The notes below the pieces were generated by a model, which had not been told where the DNA came from, searched no databases, and saw nothing but the letters and a program-made list of their open reading frames with translations. The translations under genes and the position numbers were made by a program. 64,000 nt of DNA from Streptomyces sp. SID13726 (GTDB lineage Bacteria; Actinomycetota; Actinomycetes; Streptomycetales; Streptomycetaceae): positions 558,001-622,000 of the forward strand of contig NZ_JAAGLY010000003.1 in the NCBI RefSeq assembly GCF_010548375.1. Reading direction: 5' to 3'. Shown here piece by piece: positions 25,786 to 34,868 of this stretch. Position 1 is the stretch's first letter; the number at the start of each line of letters is the position of its first letter.

Positions 25786-26987
25786 GCCTGGCTCCCGTCC
25801 CCGCTCCTGCGTGGGAAGCACCAGAGCAGGGCATCGGCGAGGAGTCCTCGCCACCACGCGTAGTCGTGCCCGCCGGCGAACTCGCGGTAGAGGGTGTCGT
25901 AGCCCTTGCCGGTGAGCACGTGATCGAGCCAGCGGCTGTGGGTGAGCGAGCTCTCCAGCTCACCGACGTCGTGGAAGAGGCGGATCGGTGCGGTCTGTTC
26001 CGCCAGAAAGTCGGCCATCAGGGTCGGTACGGGGGTGCGGCGCAACAGCTCATCCGCCCCGGTGCCCCACGTGAGGTCGGGGTGGTACCCGCACGACGGG
26101 GACTGGAGAATGGCGTTGCCGAACGCCGTCGGGTGGTGGAGCGCCGTCCAGCCGGCGCACAGACCGCCGAAGCTCTCGCCGGCCAGCGCGACGTCGGCGG
26201 GGTCGCGCGTGAGCGGATACCGGTGGTGGAGCCACGGCAGCAGTTCTTCGACCAGCATCCGGGAGAACGCAGGGTCGCAGCACAGCTCTTCGGCGCGCCG
26301 CAGAGCAGGCTGCTCGACGAGGACCACCACGCAGGGGCGGACGAGCCCCGCCCGGACCAGGGCGTCTCGAACGCTCGGGGCGCTGTGGTCCGGCGTCCCG
26401 TCCAGGTGGATCACGAAGGGCAGTGCGCTCTCGTCCGAGAACTCTCCCGGAGGCATAGAGACCCAGATGCGGCGTTCGTCTCCCAGGAACTCGCTCTTCA
26501 GCACGGCAGGTTCCACTGCCGGAGTCGGCCGCGCCTCAGCTTGGTCGAGCCAGGGCAGCGGCTCCGCGTCGGGCAGCACGGCCACCGAGGCCCCGGAGAA
26601 CCGCTCCACCGAGCACTCCGAGAACCTCGGCGGCGGGTTGAAGGGGTCCGGAACCTGTTCAGCCTCGCCTGCCGACCCACGTCGTGCGAACACGTACGAG
26701 AAGCGCAGGTCGGAACGCATCCGCAGGGTCAGAACACGGAAAGGGGTCCCCGCGACCGGGGCGAACTCCGTGTCGATCGGGTTGAAGCCGATTCTGGGGC
26801 CGATCACCACCGAGAGGGTGACCGTCGTGTCGTCCCCGGACTCGTCGACGAAGTCGACGAAGGTGACCTCCACCTCGTCCGCGGAGACCCGCCCGACAAG
26901 CGGTGTACCTGTCTCCTGGAGATGTCGCCTGAACCTCTCCGGGCTCCACTCACCGGTCGACAGCTTCTCTACGGACGGATCAGACAT
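25782..26987 (-). CDS. Enterochelin (siderophore tri-ester) esterase, Fes-like
   Basis: 401 residues. An N-terminal beta-sandwich (about 30-130, with VTFVDFVDE and FSYVF) precedes an alpha/beta hydrolase domain with nucleophile Ser272 in GESFGG and His374 in GGHDYAWW. VSMPPGEFSDESALPFVIHLDG matches Fes/IroD proteins, which hydrolyse the lactone backbone of ferric tri-catecholate siderophores in the cytoplasm to release iron. No signal peptide is seen. It overlaps the ATPase gene by 8 nt and is co-transcribed with siderophore importers, suggesting the imported ligand is an enterobactin- or griseobactin-like tricatecholate. Confidence 0.9.
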   Translation of the reverse strand: MSDPSVEKLSTGEWSPERFRRHLQETGTPLVGRVSADEVEVTFVDFVDESGDDTTVTLSVVIGPRIGFNPIDTEFAPVAGTPFRVLTLRMRSDLRFSYVFARRGSAGEAEQVPDPFNPPPRFSECSVERFSGASVAVLPDAEPLPWLDQAEARPTPAVEPAVLKSEFLGDERRIWVSMPPGEFSDESALPFVIHLDGTPDHSAPSVRDALVRAGLVRPCVVVLVEQPALRRAEELCCDPAFSRMLVEELLPWLHHRYPLTRDPADVALAGESFGGLCAGWTALHHPTAFGNAILQSPSCGYHPDLTWGTGADELLRRTPVPTLMADFLAEQTAPIRLFHDVGELESSLTHSRWLDHVLTGKGYDTLYREFAGGHDYAWWRGLLADALLWCFPRRSGDGSQA

Positions 26988-27834
26988 TTATCGCGCTCTC
27001 TGCATCGGCGTTGGCAACGGACTCGCACCGGGTTCGTTCACGGCCGAGCGGCACCACCTGGGGGCTGCCGGCCACCGGATCGCGCGTCACCAGGCAGCGC
27101 AGACCGAACACCTCCTCGACCAGCCCGGCCGTGACGACCTCGTCCGGAGTGCCCTCGGCGACCACCGCGCCGTCCTTCATGGCGATCAGGTGGGTGCCGT
27201 AGCGGGCGGCGTGGTTCAGATCGTGCAGTACGGCGACCAGGGTGTGGCCGACGTCGTTCAGGTCGGTGAACAGCTCAAGGAGCTCGATCTGGTGGGTGAT
27301 GTCGAGGAAGGTGGTCGGTTCGTCGAGCAGCATGATGTCGGTGTGCTGCGCGAGTGCCATCGCCACCCATACGCGCTGGCGCTGCCCGCCCGACAGCTCG
27401 TCCACCGGACGCCCGGACAGCTCGGTGACCGAGGTCTGGCGCATCGCCCTGAGCACGGCCCGCTCGTCGTCCTCGGTCCACTGCCGGATGAACCCCTGGT
27501 GGGGGTACCGTCCCCGGGCCACCAGGTCGGCGACGGTGATCCCGTCCGGGGCGATCGAGGTCTGCGGCAGCAGTCCGACCTGCCGCGCCACCTCTTTGGT
27601 CTTGTACGAGTTGATGTCGGCGCCGTCGAGGACGATCTGCCCGGCCGACGGCTTCAGCAGCCGGGACAGGCCGCGCAGCAGGGTGGACTTGCCGCACGCG
27701 TTCGGGCCGACGATGACCGTGAACGACTCGTCGGGGATCGTCACCGAGAGGTCCTCGGAGATGATCCGCTTGTCGTAGCCGATCGTCGCCGACTGCACGC
27801 TCAGGCGCGCGGTGTCGGTGGAGATTGCGCTCAC
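26980..27834 (-). CDS. Ferric-siderophore ABC transporter ATP-binding protein (FepC-like)
   Basis: 284 residues. Walker A GPNACGKS is at 43-50, signature LSGGQ at 147-151, Walker B IMLLDEPTTFLD at about 167-178 and the switch histidine in VAVLHDLNHAARY. The stretch RYPHQGFIRQWTEDD is typical of FepC/FhuC ATPases. The GTG start overlaps the permease stop (GTGA) and is preceded by AAGGAGA at 5 nt. It energises uptake through the two FecCD-type permeases immediately upstream. The C-terminal tail is slightly long and hydrophilic. Confidence 0.95.
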   Translation of the reverse strand: MSAISTDTARLSVQSATIGYDKRIISEDLSVTIPDESFTVIVGPNACGKSTLLRGLSRLLKPSAGQIVLDGADINSYKTKEVARQVGLLPQTSIAPDGITVADLVARGRYPHQGFIRQWTEDDERAVLRAMRQTSVTELSGRPVDELSGGQRQRVWVAMALAQHTDIMLLDEPTTFLDITHQIELLELFTDLNDVGHTLVAVLHDLNHAARYGTHLIAMKDGAVVAEGTPDEVVTAGLVEEVFGLRCLVTRDPVAGSPQVVPLGRERTRCESVANADAESAINV

Positions 27835-28889
27835 AGGCGTCTCCTTGCTTCGGTGACCAGCAGGTATCCGAGGTATCCGCCGCCGAGCACGACGGTGATG
27901 ATGCCGACCGGCAGCGGGGTGGGGGCGACGTGCTGGGCGAGGTAGTCCGACGCCAGGCACAGCAGCGCCCCGACGAAGGCGGCGGGGACGAGGGTGATCC
28001 CGGCGGTGCGGGCGAGTCGGCGTGCGATCTGGGGGGCGACCAGGGAGATGAACGCGATCGGCCCCGACGCGGCCGTGACCGTCGCCGTCAGCGCCACTCC
28101 CACCAGGATCAGGCCCAGACGTGCGGGCGAGACCCGTACCCCTTGCGAGGCGGCCACGTCGTCACCGAGCTCCATCTGCCGCAGCGGCCGGCTCAACGCC
28201 CCGGCCGGCAGCAGGAGTACGGCGATGCAGGCGCCGCCGATGGCGACCTGGTCCCAGGACACGCCGTTGAGCGAACCCGCACCCCAAGCTGCCGCGGACA
28301 TCGCCTCGTCTAGGTCGGCCTTGAGGATCAGCCAGATGTTGAGCGACTCGAGCATCGCCGAGACACCGATGCCGACGACGATCAGCCGGAACCCCTGCAC
28401 CCCTCGCCGGTAGGCGAGCACGTACACGGCCACGGCGGTGGCCATCCCGCCCAGCAACGCCCCGCCGACCAGCTGCGCGTAGGTGCCGTTGACGACCAGG
28501 ATCACGACCAGCGCGCCGGTGTAGGAACCGTGGGAGAACCCGATGATGCCGGGGTCGGCGAGAGGGTTGCGCAACAGTGACTGGAAGACCGCCCCGCTCA
28601 CGCCCAGAGCCGCGCCGAACACCAGCGCCGCGACCACCCGGGGCAGCCGCCACTCGACCACGATCTCGCGGACGAAGCCGGTTTCCCGGCCGGTCAGTGC
28701 GGAGAGCACCTGCCCGGGACTCAGCGCGTACGAGCCGGTCATCAGCGCGAGCACCGCCGTACCGGCGATCGCGACCGCGAGCACCGTGCAGACGACGACC
28801 GAGCGCCACTGGAGCCGGACCGCGATCCGCCGGTGCCGCAGCACCAGCGTCCGCCGCCCGAAGTCCACCTGGGGAAGGCTGGTGTTCAC
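27831..28889 (-). CDS. FecCD-family iron-siderophore permease (FepG-like)
   Basis: 352 residues with about nine or ten membrane helices. Family motifs are clear: WRLPRVVAALVFGAALGVSG, FQSLLRNPLADPGIIGFSHG, GDDVAASQGV and ASGPIAFISLVAPQIAR. It forms the membrane channel with the neighbouring FecCD gene and the FepC-like ATPase. The GTG start overlaps the preceding stop codon (GTGA), showing tight translational coupling within the operon. Confidence 0.95.
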   Translation of the reverse strand: MNTSLPQVDFGRRTLVLRHRRIAVRLQWRSVVVCTVLAVAIAGTAVLALMTGSYALSPGQVLSALTGRETGFVREIVVEWRLPRVVAALVFGAALGVSGAVFQSLLRNPLADPGIIGFSHGSYTGALVVILVVNGTYAQLVGGALLGGMATAVAVYVLAYRRGVQGFRLIVVGIGVSAMLESLNIWLILKADLDEAMSAAAWGAGSLNGVSWDQVAIGGACIAVLLLPAGALSRPLRQMELGDDVAASQGVRVSPARLGLILVGVALTATVTAASGPIAFISLVAPQIARRLARTAGITLVPAAFVGALLCLASDYLAQHVAPTPLPVGIITVVLGGGYLGYLLVTEARRRL

Positions 28890-29941
28890 AGTCCGCTCGC
28901 CTTCTTCCGCCGCACCAGCGCGACGAGGACGGGAGCGCCGACGAAGGCGGTGACGACACCCACGGGGATCTCGGCGGGTCTCATCACGACGCGGCCGAGG
29001 ATGTCGGAGACCAGCAGCAGGCTCGGGGCGAGGAGGATGCTGTGGGCGAAGATCCAGCGTTGGTCCGGGCCGACGATCCAGCGGGCCACGTGCGGCACCA
29101 TGAGTCCGACGAATCCGATGGGCCCGGCGATCGCGGTGGCACCACCGGCGAGGAAGGTGAGGGCGATCACCGCGAGCACCCGGGTGCGCGCCAGCCGGAC
29201 CCCTTGGGCGACCGCCAGCTCGTCACCCAGAGCCAGGGCGTTGAGCGGGCCCGACACCGCGAAGGCCAGGACGACTGCAAACGCGAAGAACGGCAGGACC
29301 GGCCAGACGACCTCCAGCGGGCGACCCGCGATCGACCCGGCGTTCCAGTACCGCATCGCGTCGAAGGCGTCCGGGTCGGTCAGCTGGAGCGCTTCCCTTG
29401 CGCCGCCCAGCACGGCGCCGACGCAGACCCCGGCGAGCACCATGACCACCGGCGAGGAGCCCTTCCGTGTCGACCCGAGGGCCAGCACCAGGAGCGTGAC
29501 GATCAGTGCCCCCACGAACGCGAACCACATGTAGCCCTGCGATGCGCGGACACCGAACAGGCCCACGGCGACCGTCACCGCGAAGGATGCACCGGCATGG
29601 ACGCCGAGGACACCCGGATCGGCCAGCGGGTTACGGGTGAGCGCCTGGATCAGCGCGCCAGACAGACCGAGTGCGACGCCGACGACCAGACCCACGGCCG
29701 TGCGCGGCAGCCGGAAGTCGCGGACCGCGAACTGGTCAGCATTGGAAGACGGGTTGAGCAGTGCGTCCCAGATCACCGAGACCGGTATCGCCTTGGAGCC
29801 GACCATCAGGCTCAGCACCATCAGCACGATCAACACGGCGAGGGCCGCGACCAGCCCGATGACACGGCGGCGCCGATACGAGACCGCGGCCGGCGGCTCT
29901 TCTGTGAGCGTCGCCGCTTCCATTGCGTCCACGAGCGTCAT
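28886..29941 (-). CDS. FecCD-family iron-siderophore permease (FepD-like)
   Basis: 351 residues with the same fold as its neighbour. DFRLPRTAVGLVVGVALGLSG, IQALTRNPLADPGVLGVHAG, GDELAVAQGV and IAGPIGFVGLMVPHVAR are the FecCD signatures, and the helices begin after a basic VSYRRRR segment. It pairs with the downstream permease. The start is 11 nt downstream of the binding-protein stop; an alternative ATG six codons in (MEAAT) is possible. Confidence 0.95.
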   Translation of the reverse strand: MTLVDAMEAATLTEEPPAAVSYRRRRVIGLVAALAVLIVLMVLSLMVGSKAIPVSVIWDALLNPSSNADQFAVRDFRLPRTAVGLVVGVALGLSGALIQALTRNPLADPGVLGVHAGASFAVTVAVGLFGVRASQGYMWFAFVGALIVTLLVLALGSTRKGSSPVVMVLAGVCVGAVLGGAREALQLTDPDAFDAMRYWNAGSIAGRPLEVVWPVLPFFAFAVVLAFAVSGPLNALALGDELAVAQGVRLARTRVLAVIALTFLAGGATAIAGPIGFVGLMVPHVARWIVGPDQRWIFAHSILLAPSLLLVSDILGRVVMRPAEIPVGVVTAFVGAPVLVALVRRKKASGL

Positions 29942-29952
29942 CCGGCCTCGGG

Positions 29953-30939
29953 CTACTTCTCGGAGAGCGTCGCCAGAGCACGGTCCAGCGAGTCCAGGTA
30001 CTGCAGGACGGGCCCGTAGGAGTTGTTGCCGGGGCAGAAGACTCCCAGCGCTCGACCGGAGTTCACGGCGGGCAGCGCCTTCCAGGTGTTGGTCTCGGTC
30101 ACCGGCTTGAAGGGCTCGGTCGGCTTGCCGTCGGCGTCGACGGGGTAGGTGATCACGTCGTACTTGGACAGCTCGCTGATCTGCTCGAACGGCAGGGATT
30201 CGTAGGCCAGGGGGTCCTTGCCCGCGGCCGCCTCGGGCAGGTCGAGGCCGATGTCGTCCCGGGCGATCTCGGAGCAGCCGATGTCCGCGATGTAGAACGT
30301 TCCGGGATCGCTCCAGTCCCCGCGGGAGATGTCGACGAACGAGGTGTCGTCGATGGTCTTGCCGTAGGTCTCCTGGATCTTGGCGACCTTCTTCTTGAAC
30401 TCCGCCGTCTGCCGGCTGAGCGTATCCGTGACATTGCCGGCCTCCGCGATGTCACCGGCGAAGGTCTTCCACTCGGTGTCGAGCCCCCAGAACACGGTCG
30501 GGGCGATCGACTCGAGTCGCTTGCCGACCTTCTTCCAGTCATTCGGGTGGAACTGGACCAGGATGAGGTCCGGCTTGAGGCCCGCGAGCTTCTCCAGGTC
30601 CACCTCGCCGCCGCTGCTGCCGATGACCTCAGCCGCCTCGTACGCGGTCTTCTGTTCCGCGGGCAGCACGTCGAGTTCGGAGTCGGACACCTCGGTGACG
30701 CCCACCGGCTTGCCTCCCAGATCGATGAAGGGGAGGTTCGTGTTGCCGATCGTGACGATCCGCTGGGGGTCGGCGGGAATCTCGATGGTGCCGTTCTCGG
30801 CCTTGACACTGCGGGTCTCGGCGGCGGCCTTGTCGCCGGTGTCGTCGCCTTCGCCGCCGCAGGCGGTGAGGACGAGCGACGCGCTCATCAGCCCGGCGGC
30901 AAGGACCGTTCCACGCCTCGTTCTGAGGGTGCTGCTCAT
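29953..30939 (-). CDS. Siderophore-binding lipoprotein (FepB/FecB-type substrate-binding protein)
   Basis: 328 residues. The signal peptide MSSTLRTRRGTVLAAGLMSA ends in lipobox LTAC (Cys27). The mature part has the class III binding-protein pattern: IPADPQRIVTIGNTNLPFIDLGGKPVGV, EKLAGLKPDLILVQ and IAPTVFWGLD. It captures the ferric siderophore outside the membrane and delivers it to the FecCD permeases. It lies 55 nt downstream of the SIP-methyltransferase fusion gene, within the iron-boxed operon. Confidence 0.95.
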   Translation of the reverse strand: MSSTLRTRRGTVLAAGLMSASLVLTACGGEGDDTGDKAAAETRSVKAENGTIEIPADPQRIVTIGNTNLPFIDLGGKPVGVTEVSDSELDVLPAEQKTAYEAAEVIGSSGGEVDLEKLAGLKPDLILVQFHPNDWKKVGKRLESIAPTVFWGLDTEWKTFAGDIAEAGNVTDTLSRQTAEFKKKVAKIQETYGKTIDDTSFVDISRGDWSDPGTFYIADIGCSEIARDDIGLDLPEAAAGKDPLAYESLPFEQISELSKYDVITYPVDADGKPTEPFKPVTETNTWKALPAVNSGRALGVFCPGNNSYGPVLQYLDSLDRALATLSEK

Positions 30940-30994
30940 GGTGGTTCTTCTTTCTCTTCTTCCCTGGGGGAGGAGTTTTTTGGGGTGGAGGGGG

Positions 30995-32860
30995 TCAGTC
31001 GGTGGTGGAGCGGACGAGTTCGTGGACGGTGGTGCCGAGGCCGACGGTGTGTGCTGATCGGCGCGTGAGGCCGGCCCGGGCGATGACGGTGTCCAGCTCC
31101 GCCGCGGTGCGAAGGCCTGAGCCGTGGCAGACCAGGCCGATCAGGTCTGCCTCGCCGTCGTGCTCGTCGAGGTCGTCGGTGTCGAAGACCTCCTCGATCA
31201 GCAGCACTCGTCCGCCAGGGGTGAGGTTCTCGGCCGTCCGACGCAGGGCGTGAGCGGCGTCGGCGTCGGGCAGGGTCTTGAAGGCGCGGCTGACGAGTAC
31301 GGCGTCGGCCGCCGGGCCGGCCTCGAAGACGGACTGTTCCAGCACACTGACCCGCGTGCGCTGCGGCTCGTCGGGAATCGTGGCGGGCAGGTCGCGGCGC
31401 AGCCAGTCGGCCTGGGCGGGCAGGGCGCAGATCGTCACACGCAGGCTGTCGTAGGCCGCGACGTACTCACCGGCGTGAGCGCCTGCACCACCGGAGTGGA
31501 TCACCAGGTGCCGGACTCCGTCGAGCAGGCCGGACGTGGCGATCGGTCCGGCCAGTGCGGGCTGGAACTTCGCCAGGCGCTCCAGGTGGCGGTCCTCGTA
31601 GTCCTGCTCGGCCCGTACGTCGGCGAAGGTCTGGCCGGTGACCGACGCGTAGGAGGACCGGCCGGTGCGGACCGACTCCGTGAGTCCGTGGATGCCGAGC
31701 ATCTCGCGACCGACCACCCCGGTGGAGTGGAGCCCGTCGGCGATGAAGTCGAGGGTGAGGACATCACCGACCGGCGTCAGGGCGTAGTGACCCGGTTCCG
31801 TCTCGGTCACCACCTCCAGGGTGTGCAGATAGCGCAGCAGCTTGCCCAGAGCGCGCTCGTCGACGCCCGCCTTGGCGGCCAGTTCGGTCGCGCCGGTCAC
31901 GCCTCGGGAGATCAGATCGGGAACGCCCAGTTCGACTGCGGTGCGGATCGCGATCGGTGCGACGAGTTCGGTCAGGTCGTGGAGCTTCTGGAACGGGGTG
32001 ACCGTCCGCTCCGGGTCGGGTACCGCCCCGTCGGTCTCCAGGGCGACGACCGAGGAGCGGCGCCAGTAGCCGGCGAAGTCGATGTCCTCCTTGGGCACAC
32101 CTCGGTCCTCGACCAGGTGCCGACGAATGTCCCGGACGGCCGTGTGCTCGCCGGCCAGCCACACGAACGCCTGGCCCGGCCACCACCGCGTACCGCGGAC
32201 GGCCTCGGTGAGCGGCGAGGCGGTCCCGGCCGTCGCTCCGGGGCGGACCAGCCACGTCACGCCCACCCCGGGCAGCTGACGCAAGTCCTGGCGGTGGCCT
32301 TCCTCGGCGATCTCGATGAACACCTGCGCCCGGGCGTCGGACGGGAGCCCGTCGAGCAGCCTGCCGATCGCGGGGAGTGCGGTGTCGTCGCCTGCCACGA
32401 GCCACCAGTCGGCGCCCACCGGGAACGCCTTCGACGTGCTCGGGCCGCTGAGGTGGATCCGGTCACCCGGCCGGGTGCGGTAGGCCCACGTCGTTCCCGC
32501 GCCCACCCCGTGCCTGACGAAGTCCACGTCCAGCTCGCCCGCCTCGGGGTCCCACCGGCGGACCGTGTAGGCCCGCGACAGCGGTCGAGGATCCTTGGGC
32601 GCGGTCAACTTGGCCTGGCCCTGGACCGGGAGCACCGGATCGGACTGACCGGGGTACGGGAAGTAGAGCGCGAGGTCGTCGTCGAAGCCGTTGGACTCGA
32701 AGGCAGGCCGCGCGAACCCGTCGGCGGTGGTGAAGGCACGCAGCTGATCGCCGCTCAGCGTGACCCTCCGCATTCCCGGGGTGATGTCGAGGGTCCGGAC
32801 CACCTCGACCTCACGCAGGGTCGGCGGGTGCACGGTGAGCCGGCGCGAGGTCTTGGGCAT
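30995..32860 (-). CDS. Siderophore-interacting FAD protein (SIP) fused to an O-methyltransferase-like domain
   Basis: 621 residues. Residues 12-270 form a complete SIP/ViuB-type ferric-siderophore reductase: MRRVTLSGDQL, the FAD motif RAYTVRR (96-102), WWLVAGDDTALPAI (152-165), AGEHTAVRDIRRHL and the ending YWRR (265-268). Residues ~288-370 then form a winged-helix dimerisation domain (LHDLTELVAPIAIRTAVELG), followed by a plant-type O-methyltransferase-like domain ending LIEEVFD. Its SAM motif I is odd (VIHSGGAGAHAG instead of DxGGGxG), so activity is uncertain. It is the first gene behind the iron box at 32932-32952. The ATG has no clear ribosome site. Confidence 0.9.
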   Translation of the reverse strand: MPKTSRRLTVHPPTLREVEVVRTLDITPGMRRVTLSGDQLRAFTTADGFARPAFESNGFDDDLALYFPYPGQSDPVLPVQGQAKLTAPKDPRPLSRAYTVRRWDPEAGELDVDFVRHGVGAGTTWAYRTRPGDRIHLSGPSTSKAFPVGADWWLVAGDDTALPAIGRLLDGLPSDARAQVFIEIAEEGHRQDLRQLPGVGVTWLVRPGATAGTASPLTEAVRGTRWWPGQAFVWLAGEHTAVRDIRRHLVEDRGVPKEDIDFAGYWRRSSVVALETDGAVPDPERTVTPFQKLHDLTELVAPIAIRTAVELGVPDLISRGVTGATELAAKAGVDERALGKLLRYLHTLEVVTETEPGHYALTPVGDVLTLDFIADGLHSTGVVGREMLGIHGLTESVRTGRSSYASVTGQTFADVRAEQDYEDRHLERLAKFQPALAGPIATSGLLDGVRHLVIHSGGAGAHAGEYVAAYDSLRVTICALPAQADWLRRDLPATIPDEPQRTRVSVLEQSVFEAGPAADAVLVSRAFKTLPDADAAHALRRTAENLTPGGRVLLIEEVFDTDDLDEHDGEADLIGLVCHGSGLRTAAELDTVIARAGLTRRSAHTVGLGTTVHELVRSTTD

Positions 32861-32931
32861 GCGGGAGACCGAACTTTCTCATCACTTCAAGGGCGGGAGC
32901 CGCGCGCCGGAATCAGGAGGGCGCGCACGAC

Positions 32932-32952
32932 GTAAGGTTAGGGAAACCTTAC
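32932..32952. promoter_or_regulatory. Iron box in the divergent siderophore/AraC promoter region
   Basis: GTAAGGTT (32932-32939) and AACCTTAC (32945-32952) are perfect 8-bp inverted arms around AGGGA. The sequence fits the DmdR/IdeR consensus and lies 72 nt upstream of the SIP fusion gene and 38 nt upstream of the tandem AraC gene, so iron repression could reach both directions. Confidence 0.85.
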
Positions 32953-32989
32953 TTTGAATGGTGTGCGCAGACTGCCGTACGGTTAGGAC

Positions 32990-34588
32990 ATGACGATGCC
33001 CTCATCGTTCGCCCCGGAGTCCGGCCGCCCTCCGCCGATTCCGGGCGCGCGATGGGATCCGGCGGACGTGCCCCTTCGACCGCTGCTGCTATGGGTTCGC
33101 AAAGGCGCGGCGCACGTACGCCTCGACGGCGGGCCGGTGCTCCACCTCAAGGCCGGCGAAGGCGCCTGGATTCCCGCGGACGGCCCGGGAGAGCGGGCGA
33201 TCACCACCGAGCCGGGCACGATCGCTTTCCCGCTGTGTCCCCAGGCCGGCGTCGGCGCTCGGGGGTTGTCGGAACTGACGCGGTTCGACGTTCCCAGCGG
33301 CTGGCAGGACTGGCTGATCCAGCTCTTCAACCTGCACGTCACTCCGTTCAGCGGCCGCGAGTACTCCCCCGAGGCGATCATGGAGCTCCTTCGGCGACCC
33401 GGCTCGCCGGCGCCCGCCCTGGTCGGGCGGGATCCGGCCCCAGAGGGGTTCGCCGCGCCGGCGATGCCGCGAGCCCGCGGCGCCCGAGCGGTCGCCGAGG
33501 AACTGATGTGCGACCCCGCGCTTGACCTCACGGTCGAGCGATGGGCGTCGCGGGTGCTCTCCAGCGCACGCACCCTTCGCCGCGACTTCCTCGCCGACAC
33601 CGGGCTCACGTTCGAGCGGTGGCGGCTGCTCTGCCGGCTCGGCGCCGCCGTGGAGTTCCTCGCCGCCGGTTACGACGTGGACCAGGTGGCCTCTCTGGTG
33701 GGCTTCGCCAGCCGCAACGGCCTCACGCGGGCCTTCAAGGGGCGGTTCGGGCTGACCCCCCACGAGTTCGGACGGGAGCTCTTCGCCCGACCCGGCACCG
33801 GCGGGCTGACACAACGGGCGGCGGCAGGGCAGACCGACGACCTGATCCGGATGATGCGCGAGAGTGACTCCCCCACCGCGCCAGAGATGCTGCCTGCGGC
33901 CAGCACGCCGTCACACACCAACGACGTCCACGTCCTCAGCTGGATGTACCGAGGCAGTGGGTATCTGGACATCGGCGAGCAGCGCTACGAGCGGGAACGA
34001 GGAGTGGCGACCTGGATCCCGGCAGAAAAGGAGCATGTCACCGGCCTCCGCGAGAACTCCGTCTCCCTGCCGCTGGGCAACGCGAGTACCGCCGACCTCA
34101 ACCTGAACGTGCCGCTGCAAGTGCGGTTCTCGCCTGCGTGGGACGACTACTTGATGTTCTGCTCGATCAGCGCCCGATCCGCTCTGCGTCCCCACGAACA
34201 CAACCCCCGCCACATCCTCGACCTGTTCGCGGAACAGGTCGCCGCGCAGCGAGCGCTGTCGGTACCGATGCCGACCGATCCGCGCGCGCGTGCTGTCGCG
34301 ATGGAGTACCTGCGTCGTATCGGCGAGCCGGGCGGGACGCAGGATGCCGATGTCCGTGCCGAGATCCACCGCGCCTTCCGCGACGAGACAGGGATGACAC
34401 TCGGTCGCTGGCGCTACGCCGCCCGCATGCGCATCGCCCGCGACCTGCTCGCCGGGGGCGCCCCGCCCAGTGCCGTCGCGCGCCGGATCGGGTACGCCCA
34501 CCTCCCCACGTTCAGTGCCGCCTTCTCCCGCTTCCACGGGCTCTCCCCTCGCGCTTACCAGGAACGCGAGGCGGCCAACAGCCGCTGA
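32990..34588 (+). CDS. Tandem-duplicated AraC-family regulator (cupin-HTH-cupin-HTH)
   Basis: 532 residues, twice the normal AraC length. The first half has a cupin-like sensor (~20-120, HLKAGEGAWIPADGPGERAI) and an AraC DNA-binding domain (~165-262, RTLRRDFLADTGLTFERWRL then VASLVGFASRNGLTRAFKGR). The second half repeats both: GVATWIPAEKEHVTGL and, at ~430-528, FRDETGMTLGRWRYAARMRI then VARRIGYAHLPTFSAAFSRF. It looks like a fused gene duplication and one chain could bind both half-sites. It is divergent from the siderophore operon with an iron box between, so it is the likely ferric-siderophore-responsive activator. Start at ATG 32990 or 32996. Confidence 0.9.
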   Translation: MTMPSSFAPESGRPPPIPGARWDPADVPLRPLLLWVRKGAAHVRLDGGPVLHLKAGEGAWIPADGPGERAITTEPGTIAFPLCPQAGVGARGLSELTRFDVPSGWQDWLIQLFNLHVTPFSGREYSPEAIMELLRRPGSPAPALVGRDPAPEGFAAPAMPRARGARAVAEELMCDPALDLTVERWASRVLSSARTLRRDFLADTGLTFERWRLLCRLGAAVEFLAAGYDVDQVASLVGFASRNGLTRAFKGRFGLTPHEFGRELFARPGTGGLTQRAAAGQTDDLIRMMRESDSPTAPEMLPAASTPSHTNDVHVLSWMYRGSGYLDIGEQRYERERGVATWIPAEKEHVTGLRENSVSLPLGNASTADLNLNVPLQVRFSPAWDDYLMFCSISARSALRPHEHNPRHILDLFAEQVAAQRALSVPMPTDPRARAVAMEYLRRIGEPGGTQDADVRAEIHRAFRDETGMTLGRWRYAARMRIARDLLAGGAPPSAVARRIGYAHLPTFSAAFSRFHGLSPRAYQEREAANSR

Positions 34589-34693
34589 GAGGACGTTCGC
34601 GCTCGCGCCATCAAAACCCAGATGTTCGGAGCATGCAGACCGCGCGGCGGGCCCACCGCTCCGCCGGCACACCTGGCACCCCGTCAGAACGCC

Positions 34694-34711
34694 CGTGAAA
34701 TGAGTTTCACG
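34694..34711. other. Short perfect inverted repeat downstream of the AraC gene
   Basis: CGTGAAA (34694-34700) and TTTCACG (34705-34711) flank TGAG. It lies ~105 nt after the AraC stop and could be a weak terminator or an operator. No run of T follows. Confidence 0.35.
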
Positions 34712-34742
34712 AACGTCGAGTCATCGGAAACAAATGGCCAAA

Positions 34743-34773
34743 GGGCCGTTTCAGATCTCCTCTGAAACGGCCC
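34743..34773 (-). terminator. Rho-independent terminator of tRNA-Pro
   Basis: GGGCCGTTTCAGA (34743-34755) and TCTGAAACGGCCC (34761-34773) form a perfect 13-bp stem with a 5-nt loop. In the minus direction it is followed by TTT. It lies 22 nt past the tRNA 3' end. The hairpin would also block read-through from the AraC side. Confidence 0.85.
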
Positions 34774-34794
34774 CTGACCCGCGACTTCGTAAAG

Positions 34795-34868
<74 letters not shown>

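Noticed and set aside
25866..29941. Long plus-strand frames opposite the siderophore operon
   Set aside because: They mirror genes with clear motifs on the minus strand and encode no recognisable domain.
28577..30019. A 480-codon plus-strand frame
   Set aside because: Antisense to the FecCD permeases; His/Arg/Asp-rich shadow translation.
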